From contig NZ_JAGYPG010000002.1 in assembly GCF_018343625.1 (NCBI RefSeq), positions 124,001 to 188,000 on the forward strand: a stretch of DNA of 64,000 bases. The letters run 5' to 3'. The notes beneath the pieces were generated by a model. It made no database searches. It was not told where the DNA came from and saw only the letters and a program-made list of their open reading frames with translations. This document shows positions 1 to 7,680 of this stretch, piece by piece. The position numbers and the translations under genes were made by a program. Every line of letters starts with the position of its first letter. The first letter of the stretch is position 1. This stretch comes from Lederbergia citri (GTDB lineage: Bacteria; Bacillota; Bacilli; Bacillales; Bacillaceae_C).

Positions 1-1266
1 AGCTTCTATTGGAAGATTTTCTACTACTGGAGCCAAGAAACCGTGAATAATTAACACTTCCGCTTCAGCTCGTGTAATTCCACGACTCATTAAATAGTAG
101 AGCTGAATCTCATCAATACGTCCTACAGAAGCTGCGTGCCCTGCAACTACATCGTCTTCATCGATTAGTAAAATTGGGTTTGCATCTCCACGAGCTTTAT
201 CACTAAGCATCAATACACGAGATTCTTGTTCAGCATTTGCTCCTGAAGCACCTTTTTCAATTTTACCAATTCCATTAAAAATAGAAGAGGCAGCTTCTTT
301 CATAACACCGTGCTTCAAAATATGTCCAGTTGAATTTTTTCCAAAGTGGACAATACTTGTCGTAAAGTTCTGTGTTTGTTCTCCTCTACCAACAACAACC
401 GTTTTGGCATCACTGCTAGAACCATCGCCGATTAAGTTTGTAATATTTTCAAAGATCGTATTGCCATCGTTCATCATACCAAGTGCCCAATCAACCGTAG
501 CATCTCTTCCTGTTACACCACGGCGATTTACATAGATGGTAGAACCTTTTGCTAATGTGTCGACAGCACCGAAAACGATTTTCGCATTATTGTTAGCGAT
601 GACTTCTGCTACAATATTTACAACTCCATTTACTTCTTCATTCGTTGAGATATAGTTTTCCACATATGTGACGGAACTATTATCATCGGCTACAACAAGT
701 ACATGGTTAAACATCGCTGCTTCTTTATCATCAAAAATAAAAACGGATTGTACCGGGTCTTTTACTTCTACGTTCTTCGGAATATAGAGGAACGCACCGC
801 CATTTAGCAAAGCTGCATGTAAAGCAGTAAGCTTATGCTCATCGACTTTTACAGCATCTTTCATGAAGTACTTTTGAACAAGTTCAGGGTGTTCTTTTGC
901 GGCAGTAAAAATATCCGTAAATATAACACCTTGTTTCTTTAATTCTTCCGAAAGAGATAGATAGGCGGCTGTTTGATTATGTTGAATATATAGATTTTGA
1001 TTTGCTGTATCTATATTTACAAATGATTTTGCTGCCTCAGGTAATTCATCTAGCGATTGGAATTTGTTTCCTTCAGATTGATGCTTTGTAAATTCAGTAA
1101 AATTCCATTTATTGATTCTTGTTTTATCTGGTTTCGGCAAAGCTTTTTCATAAGCTAAAGCGAGCGCATTTACTCTTAACTCAGTAAGCCATTCCGGTTC
1201 GCTTTTTTGAGATGAAAAAGAACGGATATAATCCTGATCTATATTCATTTTTGTATCGATTGTCAT
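1..1266 (-). CDS. sufD: Fe-S cluster assembly protein SufD (3' end outside window)
   Basis: SufD is the scaffold partner of SufB in the SufBCD complex, which builds Fe-S clusters in the cytosol. The frame is open from an ATG at 1266 to the window edge (422 codons); the family is about 437 residues, so only the last few are missing. The start follows AGGAGGATCATA, an excellent ribosome binding site. The translation begins MTIDTKMNIDQDYIRSFS and shows the beta-helical SufB/D core, including GRGEQTQNF and the C-terminal HAASVGRIDE motif. It lies 17 bp downstream of sufC, as in the B. subtilis sufCDSUB operon, so sufS, sufU and sufB are expected beyond the left edge. Family assignment is secure. 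Confidence 0.95.
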   Translation of the reverse strand, partial: MTIDTKMNIDQDYIRSFSSQKSEPEWLTELRVNALALAYEKALPKPDKTRINKWNFTEFTKHQSEGNKFQSLDELPEAAKSFVNIDTANQNLYIQHNQTAAYLSLSEELKKQGVIFTDIFTAAKEHPELVQKYFMKDAVKVDEHKLTALHAALLNGGAFLYIPKNVEVKDPVQSVFIFDDKEAAMFNHVLVVADDNSSVTYVENYISTNEEVNGVVNIVAEVIANNNAKIVFGAVDTLAKGSTIYVNRRGVTGRDATVDWALGMMNDGNTIFENITNLIGDGSSSDAKTVVVGRGEQTQNFTTSIVHFGKNSTGHILKHGVMKEAASSIFNGIGKIEKGASGANAEQESRVLMLSDKARGDANPILLIDEDDVVAGHAASVGRIDEIQLYYLMSRGITRAEAEVLIIHGFLAPVVENLPIEA

Positions 1267-1283
1267 TATGATCCTCCTTACAC

Positions 1284-2066
1284 TTATGCTTCCTGACCAA
1301 CTGTTTCGTCTTCAATCCCTAATTCAGCTTTGATCCAGTCATAGCCTTCTGCTTCCAATCGTTGAGCAAGTTCTGGACCGCCTGATTTTACAATACGTCC
1401 TTGCATCATTACATGGACATAGTCAGGAGTAATATAGTTAAGAAGGCGTTGATAGTGGGTAATAATTAAGCAGCCAAAGTCACTTGAACGCATTTCGTTA
1501 ATACCTTTAGATACAACTTTTAGAGCGTCTATATCAAGGCCGGAGTCAATTTCATCCAAAATCGCGATTTGCGGTTGAAGCATCATCAATTGTAGAATTT
1601 CATTACGCTTCTTCTCTCCACCCGAGAAACCTTCATTTAAATAGCGCTGTGCCATATTCGGATCCATTTCAAGTAATTCCATTGTTTTATCCATTTCACG
1701 GATAAATTTCATTAATGAAATTTCTTGTCCTTCTTCTCTGCGTGCATTGATGGATGTACGAAGAAAGTCAGAATTTGTCACTCCGCTGATTTCGCTTGGA
1801 TATTGCATCGCAAGGAACAAGCCTGCTCGAGCGCGCTCATCTACTTCCATTTCTAATACATCTTCGCCATCAAGTGTAATAGAACCACTTGTTACTTCAT
1901 ATTTTGGATGTCCCATAATGGCAGAAGATAAAGTTGATTTACCAGTACCATTCGGACCCATGATAGCATGGATTTCTCCACCTTTTATTTCTAGGTTTAC
2001 ACCTTTTAATATTTCTTTATCTTCAATTTCGACATGAAGATCCTTAATTGTTAACGTTGAAGCCAT
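1284..2066 (-). CDS. sufC: Fe-S cluster assembly ATPase SufC
   Basis: SufC is the ABC-type ATPase of the SufBCD Fe-S scaffold, acting in the cytosol rather than in transport. The 260-residue protein has Walker A GPNGTGKST at about residues 37-45, the signature FSGGEKKR and Walker B IAILDEIDSGLD, and is close to full-length B. subtilis SufC. An ATG six bases further upstream (2072) is in frame but sits one base from the GGAGGT ribosome binding site. The ATG at 2066 is seven bases away and gives MASTLTIKDLHVEIE, the family's usual N-terminus, so I chose it. It is the first gene of the suf operon, with a promoter about 75 bp upstream. Confidence 0.96.
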   Translation of the reverse strand: MASTLTIKDLHVEIEDKEILKGVNLEIKGGEIHAIMGPNGTGKSTLSSAIMGHPKYEVTSGSITLDGEDVLEMEVDERARAGLFLAMQYPSEISGVTNSDFLRTSINARREEGQEISLMKFIREMDKTMELLEMDPNMAQRYLNEGFSGGEKKRNEILQLMMLQPQIAILDEIDSGLDIDALKVVSKGINEMRSSDFGCLIITHYQRLLNYITPDYVHVMMQGRIVKSGGPELAQRLEAEGYDWIKAELGIEDETVGQEA

Positions 2067-2138
2067 GATCATACCTCCGTATAAACAAAGTGATTTTCTT
2101 ATTTTGATGAGTTCATTCTCAATTTATTCTCAATCCTT

Positions 2139-2167
2139 ATCTTATATCATATTAAAATTATTATCAA
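2139..2167 (-). promoter_or_regulatory. Candidate sigma-A promoter of the suf operon
   Basis: On the minus strand TTGATA (2162-2167) and TAAGAT (2139-2144) are separated by 17 bp, upstream of sufC and downstream of the terminator of the preceding small gene. The -10 matches the consensus at four of six positions. The expected leader is about 65 nt. Inferred from sequence only. Confidence 0.45.
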
Positions 2168-2212
2168 CTAGGAGGGAATTTCAATTCGAGCATACAAATC
2201 ATCGCAATTTTA

Positions 2213-2243
2213 AAAGGGCCGACGCAAATTACGCCCGCCCTTT
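2213..2243 (-). terminator. Intrinsic terminator after the 50-aa gene
   Basis: On the minus strand AAAGGGC (2237-2243) pairs with GCCCTTT (2213-2219). An inner GGCG/CGTC helix lengthens the stem, and TTTTAAAATT follows. It lies 34 bp past the stop of the small gene at 2277-2429 and before the suf promoter, separating the two transcription units. Confidence 0.65.
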
Positions 2244-2276
2244 GGAATTAACGCATTCCTTCATTATATATAGAAA

Positions 2277-2429
2277 TCAAGAATGTATTTTCCGTTCCAA
2301 ATCCGATCTTAATCTTTGAGAAAGAACATACTCTTTTTCACGTTTTTTCTCAATTAAAACTCTTACCTGATGTTGGCGCTTATACGTTTCATATCCCACT
2401 CCATGTGCACCATACATCGCTTTTTCCAT
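2277..2429 (-). CDS. Small basic protein of unknown function (50 aa)
   Basis: I do not recognise this protein. The frame from an ATG at 2429 encodes 50 residues, starting MEKAMYGAHGVGYETYK and continuing with a highly charged, probably helical stretch (VLIEKKREKEYVLSQRLR). It has no membrane segment or cysteine. Evidence that it is a gene: a TTTTCA-17-TATAAT promoter 100 bp upstream, an intrinsic terminator just downstream, and a composition that looks coding. Weak point: no clear ribosome binding site precedes the ATG. The frame stays open further upstream, and an AAAGGA lies at a suitable distance from an in-frame ATT, so a non-canonical start adding about 11 residues is possible. It sits between the met and suf operons, transcribed in the same direction as both. 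Confidence 0.45.
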   Translation of the reverse strand: MEKAMYGAHGVGYETYKRQHQVRVLIEKKREKEYVLSQRLRSDLERKIHS

Positions 2430-2530
2430 ACCGTTTGTGTATTGTATATCTAAGGTATTAATAAAAAACCAATCCTTTCATTTGTCAGGAACCTAGGTGT
2501 CCTTATTTCGCTACCTTTATCACATTCCCA

Positions 2531-2559
2531 ATTATATAGGAAAAAAACTTCGATGAAAA
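2531..2559 (-). promoter_or_regulatory. Candidate promoter of the 50-aa gene
   Basis: On the minus strand TTTTCA (2554-2559) and a perfect TATAAT (2531-2536) are separated by exactly 17 bp. Transcription would start near 2524, leaving a leader of about 95 nt before the ATG at 2429. Confidence 0.5.
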
Positions 2560-2660
2560 TAAAAATTTTGAAGAAAAAAGTGAACAAATTTAGACTGGGA
2601 GTGGGTTTGAGTATGCATGTGTGCAATAACGACTATATTATTTTTTGATAAAATAGTACT

Positions 2661-2689
2661 AAAAAATTCCGAGCAATTATGCCCGGAAT
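2661..2689 (-). terminator. Terminator of the met operon
   Basis: On the minus strand TTCCGGGC pairs with GCTCGGAA across a six-base loop (ATAATT) and is followed by TTTTTT. It begins four bases after the metP stop codon. Confidence 0.85.
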
Positions 2690-2692
2690 GAA

Positions 2693-3352
2693 TTAATTTC
2701 TTCTTATTTTTTTCGCCATCATGTTTCCAAGCGATTGAACGATTTGAACCAATAAGATAAGCGCTATGACCGTAACGATTGTAACTTCTGTTTTAAATTG
2801 ATTATAACCGTACGTAATGGCCATATCACCGATCCCACCAGCACCAACTGCCCCCGCCATTGCCGATGCACCGATAAGACCAATTGTTGCAATCGTTAAA
2901 GCTAAAACAATTGAACTTAGTGCTTCTGGAAGTAAAAAGCGCCAAATGGTTTGCCAAGGAGTAGCTCCCATCGCTTTTGCTAACTCGATTGTTCCGCTAT
3001 CCACCTCGAGTAGCGAATTCTCAACTAAACGACCAATATAAAAAGCTGTATAGAGTACAAGTGGCACAATTGCCGCCGTCGTTCCTATCGCTGTCCCCAC
3101 AATCAAACGTGTAAATGGTGTAACAGCCACGAGGAGAATGATAAACGGAATTGAACGAAATATATTAATAATTACATTCAGGATATTAAAGACTACTTTA
3201 TTTTCTAAAATTCCATTTTCTCTTGTAATGACTAATATAACACCGATTGGTATTCCAATAATTACAGATATAATAAGACCAATCCCAACCATATAAAACG
3301 TTTCATTCAAAGCCTTAAAAAACTCAGGCCAAAACCAAGGCTCAAAGTGCAT
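2693..3352 (-). CDS. metP: Methionine ABC transporter permease MetP
   Basis: This is the membrane subunit of the MetNPQ methionine importer (MetI in E. coli). The 219-residue protein has about five membrane segments. It contains the family motif ELAKAMGATPWQTIWRFLLPEA, the EAA-type loop that contacts the ATPase MetN. The length is normal. It is the last gene of the operon and overlaps the end of metN by 11 bp, so the two are probably translationally coupled. A strong terminator follows at once. Regulation should come from the SAM riboswitch about 3.2 kb upstream unless an internal promoter exists. Confidence 0.95.
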   Translation of the reverse strand: MHFEPWFWPEFFKALNETFYMVGIGLIISVIIGIPIGVILVITRENGILENKVVFNILNVIINIFRSIPFIILLVAVTPFTRLIVGTAIGTTAAIVPLVLYTAFYIGRLVENSLLEVDSGTIELAKAMGATPWQTIWRFLLPEALSSIVLALTIATIGLIGASAMAGAVGAGGIGDMAITYGYNQFKTEVTIVTVIALILLVQIVQSLGNMMAKKIRRN

Positions 3353-4370
3353 CTTGAGTTACCTCCCTTACAGTTGCCTCTTGATCTCTCATATACTGAA
3401 CAGCACGTGCTATTTCTTCCGAATCTCCTTGTATATTTACTAACAAATTTCCGAACGGAATTCCTTGTAATTCAGTAAGCATTCCATGAAATACATTCAG
3501 ATCTACTGAGAATTTTTTTGCGGTATCAGATAAAAGCGGAGCACTTGTAGAAATTCCTTTGAAGATAATCCGATACGTTTTTCCGGAATTTGCTTTAATT
3601 AACTCTTTAATAGAATTAGGAGTATCATCATTTAATACTGTTCTAACAAAACTTCTTGCAATCTCTGTTTGAGGCTCGGTGAACACATCGATGACAGAAC
3701 CTTGCTCGACAATTTTTCCACCTTCAATAACAGCAACTTTATCGCACACATCTCTAATGACATTCATTTCATGGGTAATCATTAAAATGGTGACACCAAA
3801 TTCTTCTCTAACCTTGCGTAATAACTCTAGAACCGATTCCGTTGTACTTGGGTCAAGTGCAGAAGTTGCTTCATCACATAAAAGGATATCAGGATCTGTC
3901 GCAAGTGCACGCGCGATGCCCACCCTTTGCTTCTGACCGCCTGATAGCTGTTCGGGATAATGATTCATTCTATCTTCCAATCCAACAAACGATAACAATT
4001 CCGTTACTTTATCCTTAATGAATTCCTTAGGTTTCCCTTCCAAAGTGAGCGGCATCGCCACATTTTGAAAAATAGTTTTCGAGTGCAATAAATTATAGTT
4101 TTGAAAAATCATGCCAATTTTCTTTCTTTGTTCCCGTAATTGCTTAGCGGACAAAGTAAGCAAATCAACACCATTGATCAAAACTTTTCCGGAAGTAGGG
4201 CGTTCCAATAAATTGACACATCGAATCAGCGTACTTTTACCAGCACCACTAAAACCTACTACTCCAAATATTTCACCTTTATCGACAGAGAGATTTATCC
4301 CTTGTAAAGCTGCAACTTGTTTCTCTTTATTTTTCCCATACACTTTATGAACATCCTGTAATACAAGCAT
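3342..4370 (-). CDS. metN: Methionine ABC transporter ATP-binding protein MetN
   Basis: This is the ATPase that powers methionine uptake through MetP. The 342 residues include Walker A GFSGAGKST near residue 40, the LSGGQKQR signature and Walker B ILLCDEATSALD. The last 90 or so residues form the NIL/ACT-like domain that senses methionine and gives trans-inhibition in MetNI systems. The ATG at 4370 follows AAGGAGAAAGCAT. It lies 115 bp downstream of metQ across a long hairpin, and overlaps metP. In B. subtilis metQ is the last gene of this operon; here it precedes metN. Confidence 0.96.
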   Translation of the reverse strand: MLVLQDVHKVYGKNKEKQVAALQGINLSVDKGEIFGVVGFSGAGKSTLIRCVNLLERPTSGKVLINGVDLLTLSAKQLREQRKKIGMIFQNYNLLHSKTIFQNVAMPLTLEGKPKEFIKDKVTELLSFVGLEDRMNHYPEQLSGGQKQRVGIARALATDPDILLCDEATSALDPSTTESVLELLRKVREEFGVTILMITHEMNVIRDVCDKVAVIEGGKIVEQGSVIDVFTEPQTEIARSFVRTVLNDDTPNSIKELIKANSGKTYRIIFKGISTSAPLLSDTAKKFSVDLNVFHGMLTELQGIPFGNLLVNIQGDSEEIARAVQYMRDQEATVREVTQDAL

Positions 4371-4443
4371 ATGCTTTCTCCTTAATCCGTTTAAAAATTT
4401 TCATCAAGCAATACGATTTTACATTATATCAGAAAATATATAA

Positions 4444-4479
4444 ACCATTAGCCTGTTTTATAGAAAACAGGCTAATGGT
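4444..4479. terminator. 16-bp stem-loop between metQ and metN
   Basis: A perfect inverted repeat, ACCATTAGCCTGTTTT at 4444-4459 with its complement at 4464-4479, has only a four-base loop. On the minus (metQ to metN) strand it is followed by TTATATATTTTC, a weak U-rich tract. It may be a partial terminator or an RNA-stabilising hairpin that leaves more metQ than metNP message, as is common downstream of binding-protein genes. Confidence 0.7.
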
Positions 4480-4485
4480 AAAAGA

Positions 4486-5313
4486 TTAGTTTTGTTTATA
4501 ATCATCTAAGAATGAAATAGGTTCTCTAACTGGAACAGCAGCACCGCTAAATTCTTTTTCAATGAAGCTTTTTACTTCATCTGTATGATAGATGTCTACG
4601 ATTTTCTTTAATGTTTCGTCATCTTTGCGTTTTGTTTGAGCTGCAATAATATTTACATACGCTTTATTGCTCGCATCTTCTCTAAATACTGGATCATTTG
4701 TAGGGTTTAGACCAGCATTAATCGCCATGTCAGAGTTAATGATAGAAGCAGTAGCATCGTCAAGACCGCGAGCTGTTTGTCCAGCATCTACAGTAGTAAT
4801 CTTTAGATTTTTAGGATTTTCGACAATATTTTCTACTCCGCCAGTACCATCAAATCCATCTTTCAATGTAATAACGCCAGCTTTTTGCAGTAATAAAAGA
4901 GCTCTTCCTAAGTTTGTTGGGTCTTTCGGGATAACGATTTGATCTCCATCTTTTAGTTCATTAATATCTTTGATTTTTTTAGAATAAATTCCCATTGGCC
5001 AAATGTTTGTTGTTCCAATCGCAGCTAAATCTAGTTTACGATCCTTTTTAAAACTATCGAAATATACAACCGTTTGGAATGCATTAATATCAATTTCTCC
5101 GCTATCTACAGCAAGGTTTGGTTGAACATAGTCATCAAATTTTACAATTTCAATTTTAATGTCTTGTTTTTCAGCTAGTTCTTTTACAAGATTCCAAGTT
5201 GGAACTTCTGAAGTAGTTGTACCTACTTTAATAACATCTGATTTGCCTTTAGAGCCACATGCAGATAATACTAAAATTAATCCTAACAATATAACAGCAA
5301 ATAATTTCTTCAT
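4486..5313 (-). CDS. metQ: Methionine-binding lipoprotein MetQ
   Basis: This is the extracytoplasmic substrate-binding lipoprotein of the methionine importer (NlpA family). The N-terminus is a lipoprotein signal with lipobox LSAC, so the protein should be anchored by the cysteine at about residue 19. The rest matches the family, for example KVGTTTSEVP, RALLLLQKAGVI and DLAAIGTTNIWPMGIYSKK. I chose the ATG at 5313 because GAGGG lies eight bases upstream; an in-frame ATG at 5328 has no ribosome binding site. It starts 29 bp after the oxidase gene stop, so both are read from the same riboswitch-controlled message. Confidence 0.95.
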   Translation of the reverse strand: MKKLFAVILLGLILVLSACGSKGKSDVIKVGTTTSEVPTWNLVKELAEKQDIKIEIVKFDDYVQPNLAVDSGEIDINAFQTVVYFDSFKKDRKLDLAAIGTTNIWPMGIYSKKIKDINELKDGDQIVIPKDPTNLGRALLLLQKAGVITLKDGFDGTGGVENIVENPKNLKITTVDAGQTARGLDDATASIINSDMAINAGLNPTNDPVFREDASNKAYVNIIAAQTKRKDDETLKKIVDIYHTDEVKSFIEKEFSGAAVPVREPISFLDDYKQN

Positions 5314-5342
5314 TATAATATCCCTCATTCTATTTTTTGTTT

Positions 5343-6482
5343 TTATTGATTAAAACGACTTGGGTCAAACATGCCTATCTCTAGTGTCGGTGTTTTATCA
5401 GTCGCTAATTCTGCTGCAATTTTCCCCATTATGGGAGCAAACTTAAATCCATGCCCGGCCATTGGTCCGAGAAGAGTAACATTTGGCAATCCAGGCGCAG
5501 GTCCTAGGATAAAATGTTCGTCTGGTGTATTCGTGTAAAAACATGTTTTTGCTTTTACCGGAACAGGAATTAAATCAGGAAAATACTCTTTTACTTTTTC
5601 AGTGACAGGTTCTAGGTCTGACTCGTGGATTTCCCTATCAACTTCATCAGGATGATTGACAATTTGGCCACCGTGATGAAGGGCAACTTTGACTGTCTTC
5701 CCATCTACAGTAGGAAATCCGTAAAATCCAATTCCATCTTTCATTCGTGAAAATATCGGGAATTTTTCTGGTGTGAATTGCTCAGGATTTTTTGCATCAT
5801 ACCACACTAAAACTTGACGTTCGAGTGAAAGCGGCAATTTGAGTTCTGGAAGAATTTGGGACGTCCACCCTCCGGAGGAGACGATCACCTTTTTAACTCT
5901 AAACTGTCTATCTTCGCAAATAATCGTTACCCCATTTTCATCCGCTTCAATCTTTTCAACCGGACTTTCGGTAAAGATGTTTCCGCCTAATTCTTCTCCG
6001 CGTTTAACCGCTGTTTCAATGGAAAGCTCAGGTCTAAGGAAACCAGCAAATTCTTCATAGATCGCTACATGATTTTCTTTAAAATTAATTTGCGGATAAA
6101 CTTTTTTCGCCTCAGATCCTGTGTACTTTTTGTGAGGTAGGCTAAATTCGTTAACACTAGCCTCAACATTTTTCATAAAAATATCACCTTTTGGACCAAA
6201 CATCGTTCCGCCATTTTCGGTATATAACTCTACACCTGTTTCTCCCTCTAGTTCCCTCCAAAGCAATCTCGCTTCTTTTAGTAAAGGAACATATTCAACA
6301 CCTTCGCCATAGGCTGTACGAAAAATCCTTGTTTCACCATGTCCGGCGCCTTTGTCATGACCAGGTCTATAACGGTCAAAGCCCACAACATTGACTCCCA
6401 TTCGAGCCAATTGCCAAAAAGCAAAGCTCCCCATAGAACCTAAGCCAACTACCGCAACATCCCAATCCAACTCTTTTGTCAT
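5343..6482 (-). CDS. FAD-dependent amine oxidase (sarcosine / N-methyl amino acid oxidase family)
   Basis: Members of this family (monomeric sarcosine oxidase, N-methyl-L-tryptophan oxidase SolA) oxidise N-methyl amino acids or related amines with oxygen, giving H2O2. The 379-residue protein has the dinucleotide fold GLGSMG at residues 14-19. It also has the conserved KTCFYTNTPDEHF segment, whose cysteine (about residue 314) carries covalent FAD in sarcosine oxidase. The frame extends upstream to 6668, but that part reads through the SAM riboswitch and terminator. The ATG at 6482, preceded by GAGGTGA, gives the correct family N-terminus. It is the first gene of the S-box operon with metQ-metN-metP, which suggests a substrate tied to methionine, methyl-group or sulfur supply. 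The exact substrate cannot be read from sequence. Confidence 0.88.
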   Translation of the reverse strand: MTKELDWDVAVVGLGSMGSFAFWQLARMGVNVVGFDRYRPGHDKGAGHGETRIFRTAYGEGVEYVPLLKEARLLWRELEGETGVELYTENGGTMFGPKGDIFMKNVEASVNEFSLPHKKYTGSEAKKVYPQINFKENHVAIYEEFAGFLRPELSIETAVKRGEELGGNIFTESPVEKIEADENGVTIICEDRQFRVKKVIVSSGGWTSQILPELKLPLSLERQVLVWYDAKNPEQFTPEKFPIFSRMKDGIGFYGFPTVDGKTVKVALHHGGQIVNHPDEVDREIHESDLEPVTEKVKEYFPDLIPVPVKAKTCFYTNTPDEHFILGPAPGLPNVTLLGPMAGHGFKFAPIMGKIAAELATDKTPTLEIGMFDPSRFNQ

Positions 6483-6524
6483 GATCTCACCTCGCTGTAA
6501 AAATAGGTTTGGAGAAGGTTTATT

Positions 6525-6567
6525 TTCAAAATAAAATGCCTTCCTGCAAAAATGAGCAGAAAGGCAT
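6525..6567 (-). terminator. Riboswitch-controlled intrinsic terminator
   Basis: On the minus strand ATGCCTTTCTGC (6556-6567) pairs with GCAGGAAGGCAT (6536-6547), followed by TTTATTTTG. It lies between the SAM aptamer and the oxidase start codon and is the expression platform: when SAM is bound, transcription should stop here. Confidence 0.9.
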
Positions 6568-6587
6568 AAATAATTAAAAATCCTTCC

Positions 6588-6692
6588 CTCATCTTTCAAA
6601 GCAACTACGCTTTGTGTGAATTGGCACCATTTCACATAATGTGACGGTTGCCGGGCTTCATCGGGCACATCCCTCCACCTCTCTTGATAAGA
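6588..6692 (-). promoter_or_regulatory. SAM-I (S-box) riboswitch
   Basis: The minus-strand leader contains the S-box hallmarks in order: CTTATCAAGAGAGGTGGAGG, then GATGAAGCCCGGCAACC, and a closing GATGAG that pairs with CTTATC to form helix P1. A terminator hairpin follows. S-box elements switch off methionine and sulfur genes when S-adenosylmethionine is plentiful. Here the element controls the amine oxidase and the metQNP importer. Confidence 0.95.
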
Positions 6693-6725
6693 GTTTCAGA
6701 TATAAAGTTGTAAGGTATGAAAGTC

Positions 6726-6754
6726 ATATTATCATAGACTTTTATACGAGTCAA
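6726..6754 (-). promoter_or_regulatory. Sigma-A promoter of the S-box operon
   Basis: On the minus strand TTGACT (6749-6754) and TAATAT (6726-6731) are separated by 17 bp. Initiation near 6719 would place the riboswitch about 27 nt into the transcript. Confidence 0.8.
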
Positions 6755-6815
6755 CGGGATAAATGAAAAATTTCCTAGGAAATATATCGAAATTTTGTAT
6801 TTTATAGTTCAAAAG

Positions 6816-7124
6816 TCAGTAGTACCTTGATATAAGTTCATGCAAATATGGTACTGATTGAAAAGCATAAATTTTTTCTTGGACCTTTCCTTCTTTTAAA
6901 ATTATCAAACAAGGAACACTTTCTATCGCAAATAATTCGGACATTTCTGGCACATAATTTAAATCAGCTTTTCCAAAAGAAAGCTTGGGAAACATTTGCT
7001 CCACAACTGATAGCATCTTCCCTGCCACTTGACAGGTACCACAAAGTGGAGTGTAAAAATAAAGTATGGATGTTTCTTGTTGTTCAATCATTTCCATGAT
7101 GACGTCTTTAGTTAATTGGTTCAT
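6816..7124 (-). CDS. yusE: Thioredoxin-like protein YusE
   Basis: This is a 102-residue thioredoxin-fold protein with a CGTC redox motif at residues 28-31 (FYTPLCGTCQVAGK) and the cis-proline segment ESVPCLIIL. It is cytosolic, with no signal peptide. Length, motif and position between the met genes and gcvH match B. subtilis YusE, whose partner is unknown. The start has only a weak upstream AAGGATG, and an ATG ten codons later is possible. It appears monocistronic, and the met promoter begins about 60 bp downstream of its stop. Confidence 0.85.
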   Translation of the reverse strand: MNQLTKDVIMEMIEQQETSILYFYTPLCGTCQVAGKMLSVVEQMFPKLSFGKADLNYVPEMSELFAIESVPCLIILKEGKVQEKIYAFQSVPYLHELISRYY

Positions 7125-7680
7125 TGAGGTGAGTTCATCCTTTTTGGGATATTCATTGTTGAATATCTCTGTTTCTCCTTACATTACAATAGTAAATATT
7201 GTTTAATGGAATTTCAATAATTTGATGGGAGATATGTTGAATCCATTATTATTAAATGAAGCCTCCTATTCTTGATTGAAATAAAAGGTTACGATAGGAT
7301 TCGAAATTATTCATAATTTTGCTCTTTTCGTAGTGAAATGATGCTGGTTCTCGACTAATCGTGTATTTTAATTCTTTTCATTGAGAATTAACACCGAATT
7401 ATCGACCAAATCTATATTTCCTTCTTTTCATCGAGAATTAACACCGAATTATCGACCAAATCTATATTTCTTCTCTTTTCATCGAGAATTAAGCACTAAT
7501 TATCGATCAAATCTATATTTCCATTCTCTTCATCGAGAATAACCTCAAATTATCAACCAAATCGGTATTTTGATTTTATTATCAAGAACCATGGCCAGAT
7601 TCAAATTCAAATGAGAATATCCTTATATAATGTCTCGAATGGCCGAAAGAAAAGAAAATACAATAAGAGATTTTTTTACC
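7125..7680. other. 556-bp intergenic region with tandem repeats
   Basis: No frame here looks coding. The left part is AT-rich and probably holds the yusE promoter, which I cannot place. The right half is the tandem repeat listed separately. Confidence 0.6.
7346..7595. repeat. About five tandem copies of a 50-bp unit
   Basis: The core CGAGAATTAACACCGAATTA followed by TCGACCAAATCTATATTTC recurs with a period of 49-51 bp. Copies begin near 7382, 7432, 7483, 7534 and 7583, with a degenerate half-copy before them. The second copy is almost identical to the first, and divergence grows towards 7600. There are no unique spacers between copies, so this is not a CRISPR array. Confidence 0.9.

Noticed and set aside
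2065-2319. 84-aa plus-strand frame upstream of sufC
   Set aside because: It covers the suf promoter and a terminator and has no ribosome binding site.
6483-6668. N-terminal extension of the amine oxidase reading frame
   Set aside because: This part lies over the SAM riboswitch and terminator, and the ATG at 6482 has a good ribosome binding site and gives the family's N-terminus.
7346-7595. CRISPR array
   Set aside because: Copies are contiguous with no unique spacers, repeats are degenerate, and no cas gene is near.
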